Notes under the pieces: generated by a model
Databases searched by the model: none
The model's input: only the letters and a program-made list of their open reading frames with translations
Told to the model about the DNA's origin: nothing
Source of the DNA: Hericium rajendrae
Taxonomy: Eukaryota > Basidiomycota > Agaricomycetes > Russulales > Hericiaceae
DNA length: 64,000 nucleotides
Reading direction: 5' to 3'
NCBI GenBank assembly: GCA_033439255.1
Contig: CM065878.1
Coordinates: 3,038,001 to 3,102,000 of the forward strand
Made by a program: the position numbers and the translations under genes
Shown here: positions 44,622 through 55,474 of the stretch, one piece after another
How the letters are laid out: each line of letters opens with the position of its first letter
Numbering within the stretch: position 1 is the stretch's first letter

Positions 44622-47434
44622 TCATCGCTGATCGGACGGGATAAACGAGCCGGCTACGAGGCATAAGTTACGGGGAGTGAAGTGAACTTTCGTAATGGGA
44701 GTCCGTTTAGTAGGGAAGGTTGCCAGCAGATCCGTCCTAGACATGGGAAGTAAGTCAGAGATGTACGTTTGAAAGCGAAAACAAAAACAATTACGTCTCA
44801 ACGACATCTGGTTGTCGCTCTTTGGAAAGGGCAACGGTTCCAGAGGTGCCATTGACCATCCCATTCTCTCGGGTTTTTCTTGCTGCCCTCCTGAGCCCTT
44901 GACATCCCAGCACCTCACAGTCCAGTCTGCACCGCCGCTGACCAACATCGATGACTCCGCACTGAATGCCAGAGAATAGATAGATGCAGTATGTCCCGTC
45001 ATCTTCTTGATTCGTCGACCAGACCCCAGATCCCACAAATTGATTGCAAGATCCTCTCCTGCAAAGAAAAATTGAGCGCATGACATCGTCGGCCTCAATG
45101 TGCACATACCTGCAGTGGCCATATATCGCCCGTCCGGGCTGCAGGCCAGAGTTGTGAGGATCCCCTGGTGTCCGATGAAGACACGGACACAGCTACCACG
45201 CTGTACATCCCAAAGCCGTGCCGTCCAGTCACTGGACCCAGTGGCCAGATACAAGGAATTCGGGTGAAATTTAACACACTAAGAAGGACGCATGAGCATG
45301 CATGATCTGCGGATAGGAAGCTAGGTACTCACGTCAACATCACCCATATGTCCAGCATATATTCGAAGTGCAGATGTCCTGTCCGTCGACCATAATCTAG
45401 CTGTGCGATCTCGGCTGGCGGTGGCAAAGTATATTCCTAATGGGCTCCAATCCACATCCCAGACCGGATTTTGGTGCCCACGATATGCAACGACGTTCGT
45501 CATTGTATCCATGGACCATAGCCGAGCGGTAGCATCCGCGGATGCGGACAGCAGGTACTTTGGAGGGGCCGCTGAACCGTTCAAAGGTCAAAGGAGAGCG
45601 AATACACAGGACCACTATGGCCAATGAGTTTTCGCGTTGACGATCCTCCTGTTTCTCGAATCTTGCGCAACGACGAAGCTGCAATTCCATAAGAGTTAGC
45701 AGCGTTGGGCTTTACTGGTGTTAACCTACCGTCTTTGATTTGGCTGGATTGAAAATCACTCTTGAGCCCGTTCAAGGCCTCGCCTTTCAAACTCCATATT
45801 CGGATGTAGCTTTCCTCAAAACCGGCCGCCATGAGTGAAGTATCCTGTGAGAACTCGCAACACGGAGAACTGGAGACTATGGTCAATGACGGCAACGAAT
45901 GATCCCAAAATATGGACTTACCCTTCAGGAATGTCGTGTAGAGTGTAGGCACATATACTAGGTAGAGCTCGTTGCCTTGCCGTCGAGCCTTGAGGCGTGT
46001 TTAGGTCAGCTGAACTCAAGACGGAAGGATCAAGTCGGATGCGCTTTCGAGCATCTCTGACTCTTTCGACCTCTCGCTTGACATCAGTGGTTTTGAATGA
46101 CGGTGGGTATGGAGGAAGATCGGCTGTTGTCGGGGAGACTAGTCCTGAAGCTGCCGTAGGACGTACATGGTGTGCGTCGAATTGAGCTGCAGGATCGCGA
46201 TCCACCATTGCTTGATCCCTGAGAGCTTTCTCAGTTTCTGTGACGAGCTCATCCGACAGTGGTGGCGGGCCGAGTTTCAAGTCTCCTTTGGAGCTATTGA
46301 ACGCCTGCGGATTGGTGAGTGCTGCCGCAGATCCTTCAGAAGGAGGAATCAGGGAAGACAAGAGCCCAGTAGACTCTTCCCATGAACTTGCAGATACAGC
46401 GGTCGTGCTGGCAGATGTGACTATGTTCATTGTGAATTTAAGGTGTTTACATGGTCTTATAGCATGAGATTTACCATCAAAACGTAGATGATTATTGACG
46501 ACGCGCATTACTGCGGCCCGTCCTCTCCTTCCCGGCTCCCCGAAGAAGCCCTCACCGGCACCACTAGCCTCTCCCCCCACGCCTTCAGTCAACCATCCCA
46601 CGAGTAAACCGAAACCCGATCTACTCATGCGAACGGTATACTTCTCAGACCGAAAGCGTTGTGCGAGCTCGTCGCTTTGGACGTGTGAAGGTAGGCGCAG
46701 AGTGGAAAGGCGGTGCAACGTCGCACTATGCATGGGTTCGAGCGAAGCAGAGAAGGTATCGAAGAATTTTTGAGCTGCGGACGTCATTTTGATGAGCCAA
46801 TATACAAAGGTGGAGATGGTAACACTCACCAGCTTCTTTGAACCCGTACTGGACGAGATCAAGATAGAAATGGCAGAATATAGGAAATAGGATGGGTTTG
46901 AACTCGGGCTGCCGATCACGAGTTAATCAAAGTAATGCCGAGTTGGGGCAGCGCACGCACCTTGTACATATCAAGGGACCCCTCTACCCAAGCCTCAAGT
47001 TCCCGAAATCCCTCCTGCTTGTCTGTTGGATCCAAAGCCAGAATCTCCTCAGCACCGCCAGGTCCTATACTGGCAATCAGATTCTGGATATTGGGGGGAG
47101 TGCCTTGCGCGGCCAGCTCCTTCAAGACACTAGCAGTATCTTTGAGAGCATTGTCGCCAGATTGAGTAGCGTTTTCGACGTAGATGGATAGCCTTCTGAT
47201 GAACTCCTCGGGTGACAGAGTTGCACCAGTGCTCGTTTCCGCTTGCTTGCCCTTGTCTTCACTGGCTCGAATCGCTTCAATAAGAGCCTGTTCCGCAGAC
47301 TTGTGGCCTCTTGCACGTAGATATTCGAGTACAAGACGGTCTGTAGATGGGTTGCTTTGCGCGTTCTCGGAACCTGAAGGATCTGTGGGGGAAGCGACGT
47401 TTGGTGTTGAAGGAGCAGGAGTGGCCGCAGACAT
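44622..47434 (-). CDS. TAF5: Transcription initiation factor TFIID subunit TAF5
   Basis: WD40 subunit of TFIID (and SAGA in fungi). The N-terminus has a LisH motif (STDRLVLEYLRARGHKSAEQ), then the TAF5 NTD2 helical domain (TDKQEGFRELEAWVEGSLDM, FYLDLVQYGFKEA-like, SASLEPMHSATLHRLSTL). A linker with a KREVERVRDARKRIRLDP basic helix leads to WD40 repeats from about 45.9 kb: FEESYIRIWSLKGEAL, LIGHSGPVYSLSFD, KYLLSASADATARLWS, YRGHQNPVWDVDWSPLG, LYLATGSSDWTARLWDV, DLAINLWDLGSGRRIKKM, VSGGADWTVRCWDVKG. The end is LVAGSFIPSDQR. The frame breaks near 45990 and 45588 at conserved sites. The gene is essential in yeast, so these are probably errors. Confidence 0.93.
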
Positions 47435-47962
47435 GATTGAAAACGTGCACTCGTGTGGCGAAAGAGATTCTTCAGAGGATGTTCAAAGCCCTGAATTGCC
47501 AGAGTAAAGTTAAGCCAGTACGTTCAGTTGGCGGAGAGCAGACAACATGGACTTCAAATGACCGCGACACGCGAGATCCTATCTCTCCAGTTCAAGCTCC
47601 GCGGCTTGTGCAACGTTTCCCACGATTCTGCCTTGCTCGACTCTTCGACGAACTCAGTCCGAGTCGGTACCTAACTAGTACGCATGCTAACAAGTAGCAG
47701 ATTGTTTTGAGAATTTGACAAGACTTGTTTCCTATATACCTTCACTAGTATCAACAGAATCACATATCATACAGACCAGCAGAAAGTTAGCACAGTCAAG
47801 CAAGAAACTACTAGGATTCACCGACTGAGAAGAAAGTTACGATAAACTACGGAGCACTGTAATAAATCTCACAGAGTAAATCTAACCTTACTAGGACATA
47901 CTGTCACATACAGTACATTAAGACAATTTGACCATCGCGTTCAAGAAACTGGACTCCGTCAA
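47435..47962. other. Intergenic region
   Basis: Between the TAF5 start and the RecQ stop; 47700-47960 is AT-rich. No gene or repeat recognised. Confidence 0.45.
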
Positions 47963-50839
47963 TCAGTACCTGCCACCCTTCCGAGCGCGTTTGGCATATC
48001 CTCCACGTCCGCCACCACGATTACTGCTGCCGCTGCCAGAGTTTGACCTGTTCGCTTGCGAATATGATCTCTTCGTGCCAGTCGACTGGCCCCACTGAGA
48101 AAACGGAACCGAGCTTCGGGTATAACCTTCTTTCTTGCATTCTTCGTCGAATGCAGCAACCAGGGCATTGAAATCCACGTGGCCCATGCTACCGAACAAT
48201 GGATGAGAAGATGACAGTTTGCTGAGCGTAAGACGCGGAGACGTTATGCCGAAGGCCATGCGGGCCAAATGGCGTGGATCGTCACGGTCAGGACAGGCCT
48301 GCAAAATGGCCTTAAGTTGCACAGGATCGGGGATGGCTTCGGCGGCAGGATCGAACTCGACACCTGCCCCTGTGTTGCAGAACGAGCACACCCCACACAT
48401 CCCGTCGGGAACAGCGCCCTCGTCACCAAAGTAGGATGCAAGGTTCTGGGCGAGGCCTGTGTCATCAGCTCAGCGAGTTGGAAACAGAATAAGTTAGATG
48501 AAGGTTACTTACAGTCGTCGATTGTGGCGAATGTGACTACCTGACGAAGCTTTTCGACGGCCTCCTGCTCTCGGGTTATCATGCGTTGATACATCAAGCT
48601 GGCCACGTTTTTAATATCCTCCACACTTTTCGGAAGAGGCTTCATCACAAGGTAGCGCTATTCAATCATTAGAGCGGTCCAGTTTCCTCATGTTGATAAA
48701 CGACTTACGGCCCGCACTTGTGAAGCTTTGCTCATTGTCAGCCCTAGGAATCTGGTGAATCATTGAATCGAGATAAGTACAAGACACAGACACTTACCCG
48801 CGAACTCCCATTCATTGATTTGCTTGGTGAGTACAGCTCGATCTACCTTTGCGTTAGCTGATGCGACAACGTCAATCTACCAACATCGGTTCAAATCAAC
48901 AGACAACATGTTTGATTACCGAGTGAAAACGTACCTCACGATTTGCACCCTTCGTAGTCCAACGGGTCCGAATAATCTTTGCGGCCTCGGTATTGCATGC
49001 ATCAATTTTGGCCCATGCATCGGCTGATCGTGCACTCAAGAGATAAATAGAGTAGAAGGGCGTGACGGCTCTGATATAGCCATAATCCAACTCGAGATGA
49101 GCATAGCACAGGTTGAGTACATTTGGCTCCATAAAATGATAAGCAAGTAGTATGAATGATGTAAACCGGTCGCATACTTACCCGAATATCATATCTGAAG
49201 GTGTGGCGATAAGATAAGGGGTCAAAACAACATCGAGGTAACAAAGGACTTACACTTTGGACTGGTTGTAAAGGTTAAAGTCGATTGCGCCGTCGGACGC
49301 AGGCTCCTTGAGTGCTACTTCCTGTAGCCAGAGCTCCAGGTCTCTCTGGGAACAAGTATCCCCTCGTGCAAACCCTTCAAGGACAGGGATGTCGAAAGAT
49401 GACAAGAATAGCAAACATGTTGAGGTAATCCATCACGGCCAGCTCTACCAACTTCTTGACTATAATTCTCAATTGTCTTCGGCATATAGAGGTGAACAAC
49501 CTGAGCAAGGTCAGTAAACTGGATGATTGAAATCACGCTTAACATTACCTGGCGGATATTTGCTTCACGCCATTGTATATTCGTGTGAGTTTGAAATGAT
49601 AAATCATCGCGCTGCATGCATACCTTTGTCAATACCCATACCGAACGCGATAGTGGCGCAGACAATCCCCTTGTCGGACTCCATAAAGTCCAATTGTATA
49701 CGCTCTCGCTCTTCAGTTGGCATACCACCATGATAAACCATCGCATCAAGTCCTTGAGTCTTCAGCCGATTGGCTACTTCTTCAGCATGTTTCTGCAAAG
49801 TCACATATACGATGGCAGGCCCGGTTCTAGATTTCAAAAACGGTACGAGCTTTTCTAGCTTCTTGTCGAGATTTTGTGCGACTTCCACTTTAAATGCAAG
49901 GCTTGAAGCGCGTAAGATGACATCAAGTGTTGGCGAAGAAGGACATACTTAGGCCTGTACACCGGTGTCCGGAAGACCCCCTCGATGGGGTGGATGAGGA
50001 AGGATTTGCAGATATCCGTGGCGACAGCCGGAGTCGCGGTCGCAGTCAAACACAGAACGCGCTCGACATCGTGTTCTTCGGCGAAGCGAGCAATCTTCAA
50101 GTACTCGGGTCTGAAGCTAGCGCCCCACTACACAAAAAGTTAAACCAGTTGCAGGACTTCCCTGACCAAGACTGACCTGGGAAATACAATGAGATTCATC
50201 AACTGCTAGCAAGGATATCTTGACCCGGTCCATCATAGCAATGAACCCCTCGTTGTTCAATCTAAGTATCGCGTCGGATTAGTAGGGCGTCCCTAAAGAG
50301 AAAACGGCGGCACTCTGCTTACCTCTCAGGTGCGACGTACAGAATCTTCATGTCTCCTGACATGACCTCCCGTTTTACCCAAGCTGCTCTCTCTCCATCC
50401 AGCGTGCTATCAAGATTTGCTGCCTTGACTCCCTTGCGACAGAGGGCGTCCACTTGATCCTTCATCAACGCAAGCAGGGGAGATATAACAAGAGTCAAGC
50501 CCTGTAGCGCAAACTGGTTAATACCATTCGTGCACAAGAATTTGAATGTCTCACCTCCAGACATAACGCCGGCAATTGATATGTCAAGCTTTTCCCGCCT
50601 GCAATAACGGCGTGACTAAATGCGCGTCGCCCAGACGAAGGTGTACTTACCACCAGTAGGATAGAGAACCAACGCGTTGTCATTATCGACCAAAAGGCGT
50701 TTTACCACCTATACAGAAAAATCAGTCAAGATTGAAGGTCAACGCGACTTGCTCTGATTGTGAGACGCACAGCTTCTTGAGACAAACGAAACGATTCCAG
50801 GCCAAAGACCTCCCGGAGAAGTTCATGAGCCCTTTCCAT
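47963..50839 (-). CDS. RecQ-family ATP-dependent DNA helicase
   Basis: 3'-5' DNA helicase for recombination and fork repair. The start MERAHELLREVFGLESFRLS is the RecQ motif 0 region. Walker A is YPTGGGKSLTYQLPALC (split by an intron); LVISPLLALMKDQVDALCRK is motif Ia; motif II is LLAVDESHCISQWG (DESH); motif III is CLTATATPAV; then IVYVTLQKHAEEVANRL, MVYHGGMPTEERE, IVCATIAFGMGIDK and motif VI YSQEVGRAGRDG. A winged-helix-like stretch (HLELDYGYIRAVTPFYSIYL) precedes the Cys cluster DDCLAQNLASYFGDEG ... MCGVCSFC near the C-terminus. The tail is Gly/Arg-rich with basic residues (RGGGRGGYAKRARKGGRY). The frame breaks near 49428. The HRDC domain is not evident. Confidence 0.92.
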
Positions 50840-51347
50840 AGTGGAACAGGTGGGTCACAGTAGATGAATACTTCAGAGTCGACGTAAGGCGCTTTGTTCG
50901 AGCAAAGGATGGATATATCTACTCGAAGGACAGTGGTAAGCGCGACTCGAGATTGTCGCGATTCTGTAAGCGCAAGAGTCACAACTCACGCGTCACACGG
51001 AGTTCGACGCGCTTGTGGCTGAAGAAGGCGCAGGTGACCGCGTCTCAGGCGTGCAACCTTTTCACCATCGAAGTTCGAATGGTGGACCGAATTTGCCAGA
51101 CTTACCCGGCTCACATACTCGGTGAACTGCAATCATATTACAGCAGTATGCAGCGGGATTTTACACCGGGCCCAGCTGCTTCTAAGTTCGTAGGGTAATA
51201 CCAATAATATATAGACTCTACCATCATGCACAACATATCAAATGCCTATGTGCATGAAGCAAAGGGGTCTGCAGACCAGCATCGTACACCGAAGCACCTT
51301 AGAAATGTTCCTGTAAAGCACATTCAACATCAGATTAAGTGCTCAAA
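50840..51347. other. Intergenic region
   Basis: 5' side of the RecQ gene and 3' side of NoxA. A few protein-like codons upstream of the RecQ ATG may mean a slightly longer N-terminus. No other feature. Confidence 0.4.
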
Positions 51348-53434
51348 CTAATAGCCAGAAAAACGAACTTTCGCAAATTTGAAGTTTATAGTGGAGCAAG
51401 TAACCTCGACGGTCGCCTCCTTGATTGCCTTCGCAAGAACCGAGGGACCACAGAAGTACGTCTGAAATGGTTGAATAGATCAGGAAAAGCCAGTGGTCCA
51501 GTAGCCATATCACTTACTCCGACGGTGGTCTTCAACTGAGCATTGCTGCCGGGAATGTACTGTCCGGACTCAATCGCGGTACGCATGCGTCCATAGATGG
51601 CCTTCCAGTCGGGGCGGCCAAACATCGTGCGCGTGCGAAGCAGGGTCAAAGGATCATAATCGGCACCAGCATCATTGACGGCGATGTTCCAGAGCATATC
51701 TTCACCAATCTTCTGGGTCAGATAAATGTTGATGCGCAAGAAATTGGCTGTCGTGACAGTATGTGAGGGAAGTCGTTACCCAAAAGAGCGCGCATGAAAG
51801 CTTACGATCAGCCTGGGCTGCCTCGACCTCCTGCAGAAGGCTCTGGAACCAGCCGAATGATGGTGCATCACGGCAGACCCAGAAGAACTCGACCCTCTTG
51901 AGAGTGCCAAGCTTGCCACTCCTTTGACGGTACCAGATGTGTTTCAGAATCGAGGCAAACGGAGTGACACCTGGACGAAGGGATTCAGTAAGAGTGTCTT
52001 GTGAATGCTGTGAAGACTTACCGATACCAGCGCCAATAAGAACGGCAATCTCAACGTTGAAGACATCTTCGGCCGGGGCACCGTAAGGACCATCAATACG
52101 AACGATAGGAAGAGGGCGACTGGAGCTTGCTGGATCCAGCTCAACATAGTCTCCGCGAGTAGCACCGTACATAGAATCCTTGTCATCTTTCTCACCGCCC
52201 TTCAATGCATCCTTGGTAAGAGCAGCAACGACCGATGGTCCAGCACCAACACGTTCGCCGAGAGCATGTGTCCAGTCGCCGACTTGACGAATGTGGACAG
52301 ACACATACGGGTCCTCCGGAGCAGATGTGATCGTAAACTGTCAAACGATTGATGATCAGTCTAGGGGAGGATCGAGAGTCCAGTCCCACGCACCGGATGC
52401 CACTGCCACCTCGAGACGTCTGGGACTTGGATGAAAAGCCACTGGCCGGCCGTGTACTTGAAGCTCGGCTTCACGATACGGAGTTCCATTGCGCCTGGAG
52501 TCAAAGTTTGAGGGGATGCTGCATAAAGAAATTGAACTAGGCTCACCACTGGGATGCACCAGAAGCTTGGACAGCCTCGTTGCCCTCCTGGCCCTATATT
52601 CACGCCACATCCTCTCGCCGAAGTAGATAATACCGGGCCAGATGGTGAACCTCCAACTCTCATAACCGAGACAGTGCTCTGTGGTATAGAAGGGGAAGGA
52701 AGTTATGTAGGCTGGATTCGCCGTGTCACGGACAAAGCATCCGGTGGCATGGGCGTAAAGACCGATCATGAAGAAGAAAGCCAGGTGGTGCGTGTACCAG
52801 AACGCCTCGAAGCATTGCGTGCGGACCTTTTGGTGAGCAGTGGTATACATCAACAGCATAATGAGCAGCATGAAGTGGCCCGTAATGCCACCAGCCTGAG
52901 TATAATGAATGTCAAGCGCCCTCTCCGGGCGCACCTCTGCAAGTGAATAAGGTCAATGTTGCGCTGTAGATGGGCGAGAAGCACACGCACGGGTACGCTC
53001 GACGTTGATGAAATTGACGTAGTGCGCCGTGGTGTGCACCATAGACCAGAAGGCCATGGAATAAGCCACCTGCCTATGAAACCAGATGTTCTCGTCGGCG
53101 GGGAAAAGCCAGGTGAGGCGAGGTCGGACGACACGGATGATGTTCCGAAGCATCGGAATGAGGATAAAGCCACCATCTAAAGCGAGAGCAAGACCGGCAC
53201 CACGGGAGACCCAGACAGAGTATGTAAGTGCATTGAGTGCAGATAACTTCTTGTTAGTTGCCTAAAGATATGCGGAATAAACACTCGAAAAAATGTCAGG
53301 GAATTCAAGCAGCAGACACTCACCTGACTGTGCCATCCATAAATGAAGAGCGCGATGTGAAGGCCGTAGAACAGGACGTTGAAAGTAAGCCGTTTGGGCG
53401 CCAGGAACTCTCTTTGGAACCAGTTCTCCCCCAT
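51348..53434 (-). CDS. noxA: NADPH oxidase, NoxA/Nox1 type
   Basis: Membrane flavocytochrome making superoxide, needed in fungi for sexual fruiting and hyphal fusion. The start MGENWFQREFLAPKRLTFNV matches NoxA. Six membrane helices in the ferric-reductase domain carry the haem His pairs: IWFHRQVAYSMAFWSMVHTT and FWYTHHLAFFFMIGLYAHAT. The FAD site is QWHPFTITSAPEDPY (split by an intron), and NADPH-binding segments are IDGPYGAPAEDV, AVLIGAGIGVTPFASILKHI, FFWVCRDAPSFGWF and TYFCGPSVLAKAI. No EF-hands, so not NoxC. About seven introns; the frame is intact. The final residues (FAKVRFSGY) differ from the family's usual short KEHF/KENF-type ending. A 21-nt GT-AG alternative would give FAKFEHLI. Confidence 0.94.
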
Positions 53435-53995
53435 GGCTGGTCTTCTATTAGTGAGTGTTGGAGTCAAGCGTAAGGAGCGGGGTCGGGTCCTGCCAGACAA
53501 TAGAAAGACGACGACGAGGTCGGGAAGAAAGTGAGAAAGATAGAGCCAGCTACGACAATGGTGGTAAAGAAAGCGACGGGCGTTGATGAAACTCAGGTCC
53601 AGCCACAGCCTTCAATCCCCTTTGGTGCTCTCGCTCGGACGTTTTGGTTCCCCCCCGGCATCGCCGCCGGTCGGCATGGCAATCCACATACAGACTCCTC
53701 ACTTAGGGCCTGGCTACTTCGGCTATTCCGTTACCTTTTATTGGCTGTTACAATTGCCGCAAACAAGGGATAGACGTCAGTACGCCCATCCTGCTCAACA
53801 ATCCATGGCATATAACAGGAGGACCATTGGTCGTCTCGCGATGTCCCAAGACTAGGACGTCTACTCAGAATGATACCGCTGTCACATCCATCAGTGCTAG
53901 GTACATTTACATCCATCAGTGACCGGTTTCCTACAGTGGTAGCCTACCACTCCGTCGGGGAAAAGACACGCAGGCAACACGCAGACTCCATATGC
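53435..53995. other. Intergenic region
   Basis: Promoter side of NoxA and 3' side of MAD2. GC-rich around 53640-53680. No gene recognised. Confidence 0.45.
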
Positions 53996-54853
53996 TCATC
54001 CTTCATACCGATAAGCGACCATGGCCTCGATCCTGTGAACATCCGTGCTGAAGCTCCTCAACTTCACCTGCTGACTCTTGCTTGCCTCGATCGCCAGGGG
54101 GTCCGTGTCAACCCACTCATCTGCGGGGACGTCGGCGGAGTCATTGGTATAAGCGAGGATGTTGAACACGGTCGGCTCGTCGATGATCGGAAGGAACGTC
54201 ACCGTCGATACGATCTGCTTCAGGATAGACCTGATCTCTGCTTGAATTTCTGTTTCCGGCTTTGCTTGTTGAGCCCTTCCCGTGCAAAGTGGATCAGTTG
54301 CATCGATGTTGCATTGAGGAAATGGACGTACGTCTCGGTGGAATCAGACGATGGTTGCTCGACAAGGTTGATGTCGAACACCCAACGCTCTAGCGGAGTG
54401 CGGGTATCCTTGGAGATGATGGCCACAACTAGCTGCGTTACAACGCCTGTCAGAAGCCACTCTGTTCCCTCGTTAGCTCAACTACCACGATGGATATGCA
54501 GACCCGTACTGTTGACTTGTTTCAGAATCCTGGAGTACAAAGATGGATGGTCAGCACAGTGCAGTTCGCCGCACGTCCATAGCAAGAACGCACTTGTCCA
54601 AGTAATTCTCCAGAGCTAAGTCCTGCGTAACGAGGACGGTCTGCCCATACTTCTTCACCATATGGAAGTCATCTTCGGGATACACTGCGCGCTGGAAGAG
54701 AATGCTGCATCACACGGCCATTCAGTGGCATGGCTATGAAGAAGTGGCTTCGGCGTACGTGTTCACAGCATATTTGAAGAATTCAGTGACCAGATTCGTC
54801 GAGCCCTTGAGGGTGATTGCCTGACGGGTGGGAGCTTGCTTGGTGGGAGGCAT
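53996..54853 (-). CDS. MAD2: Spindle assembly checkpoint protein MAD2
   Basis: HORMA-domain protein that inhibits Cdc20-APC until kinetochores attach. The start MPPTKQAPTRQAITLKGSTN leads to LVTEFFKYAVNT, then VYPEDDFHMVKKYGQTVLVT, QDLALENYLDK, ERWVFDINLVEQ and TEIQAEIRSILKQIVSTVTF, all conserved in MAD2. The C-terminal safety belt reads EPTVFNILAYTNDSADVPAD and ends EAMVAYRYEG. Four short introns. Splice phase at the intron near 54300-54350 is not fully resolved by eye. Length is about 200 residues, as in the family. Confidence 0.92.
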
Positions 54854-55474
54854 GGGCTTTTCTGGTGGAAAGAGGGAACAGAGTAGTTTAGGTTCAAGAA
54901 GTTCACGCTGGTGGCGCGTGTTCGGCGCGCGTTTTCTCTGGCTCGTGGACGCGTCTAGCCACGTGACTAATAGTGATCTGGGGTGTCGAGGTGACGATTT
55001 GCCCAAAACCTTTTGAGGTCGCAATAAAGCTCGAAAGTGAGCAGAATATGAAGGCACGAAAGGGCCGGAAACCGGAATGCTGTGGAATCTAGAATATCTA
55101 CACCCGCAGTGAACCGCAAGACTTCAAGCTTCAAACTTTACAACACTGTGGCCATGTGGCTCGTGGAATCATAATAATCATGACGGTCATGTAATAGGTA
55201 TGGGATATATAAGTCCGGCACTGTATAGTATATTGATAAAAGACAGTGAGTATCCAAGATCAAAGATGTCGGACGGTGCAAGTGGCAACGGGCAACTGCG
55301 AACCGAGTGCATGCGAGTAGATATGTTTGTGCGGGTAAATGGGCTGACTTTCTTGTCGTTGATCCTCTGTGGTATGCTATAGGTATATCTGACTGTGTAA
55401 AAATGAGGGTAACAGGGTCTTGACATCGCAGAGTGGTGATGTGATTGAGTAACACGCCATGATGCCGCCAAAGC
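54854..55474. other. Intergenic region
   Basis: 5' of MAD2 and 3' of the RNase III gene; AT-rich from about 55100. No gene, RNA or repeat recognised. Confidence 0.45.

Noticed and set aside
48880-48915. GGTTCAAATC, resembling a tRNA T-arm
   Set aside because: No acceptor, D or anticodon stem pairs around it; it lies in an intron of the RecQ gene.
55200-55382. Short plus-strand open frame upstream of MAD2
   Set aside because: AT-rich, no motif, no splice context; looks like intergenic DNA.
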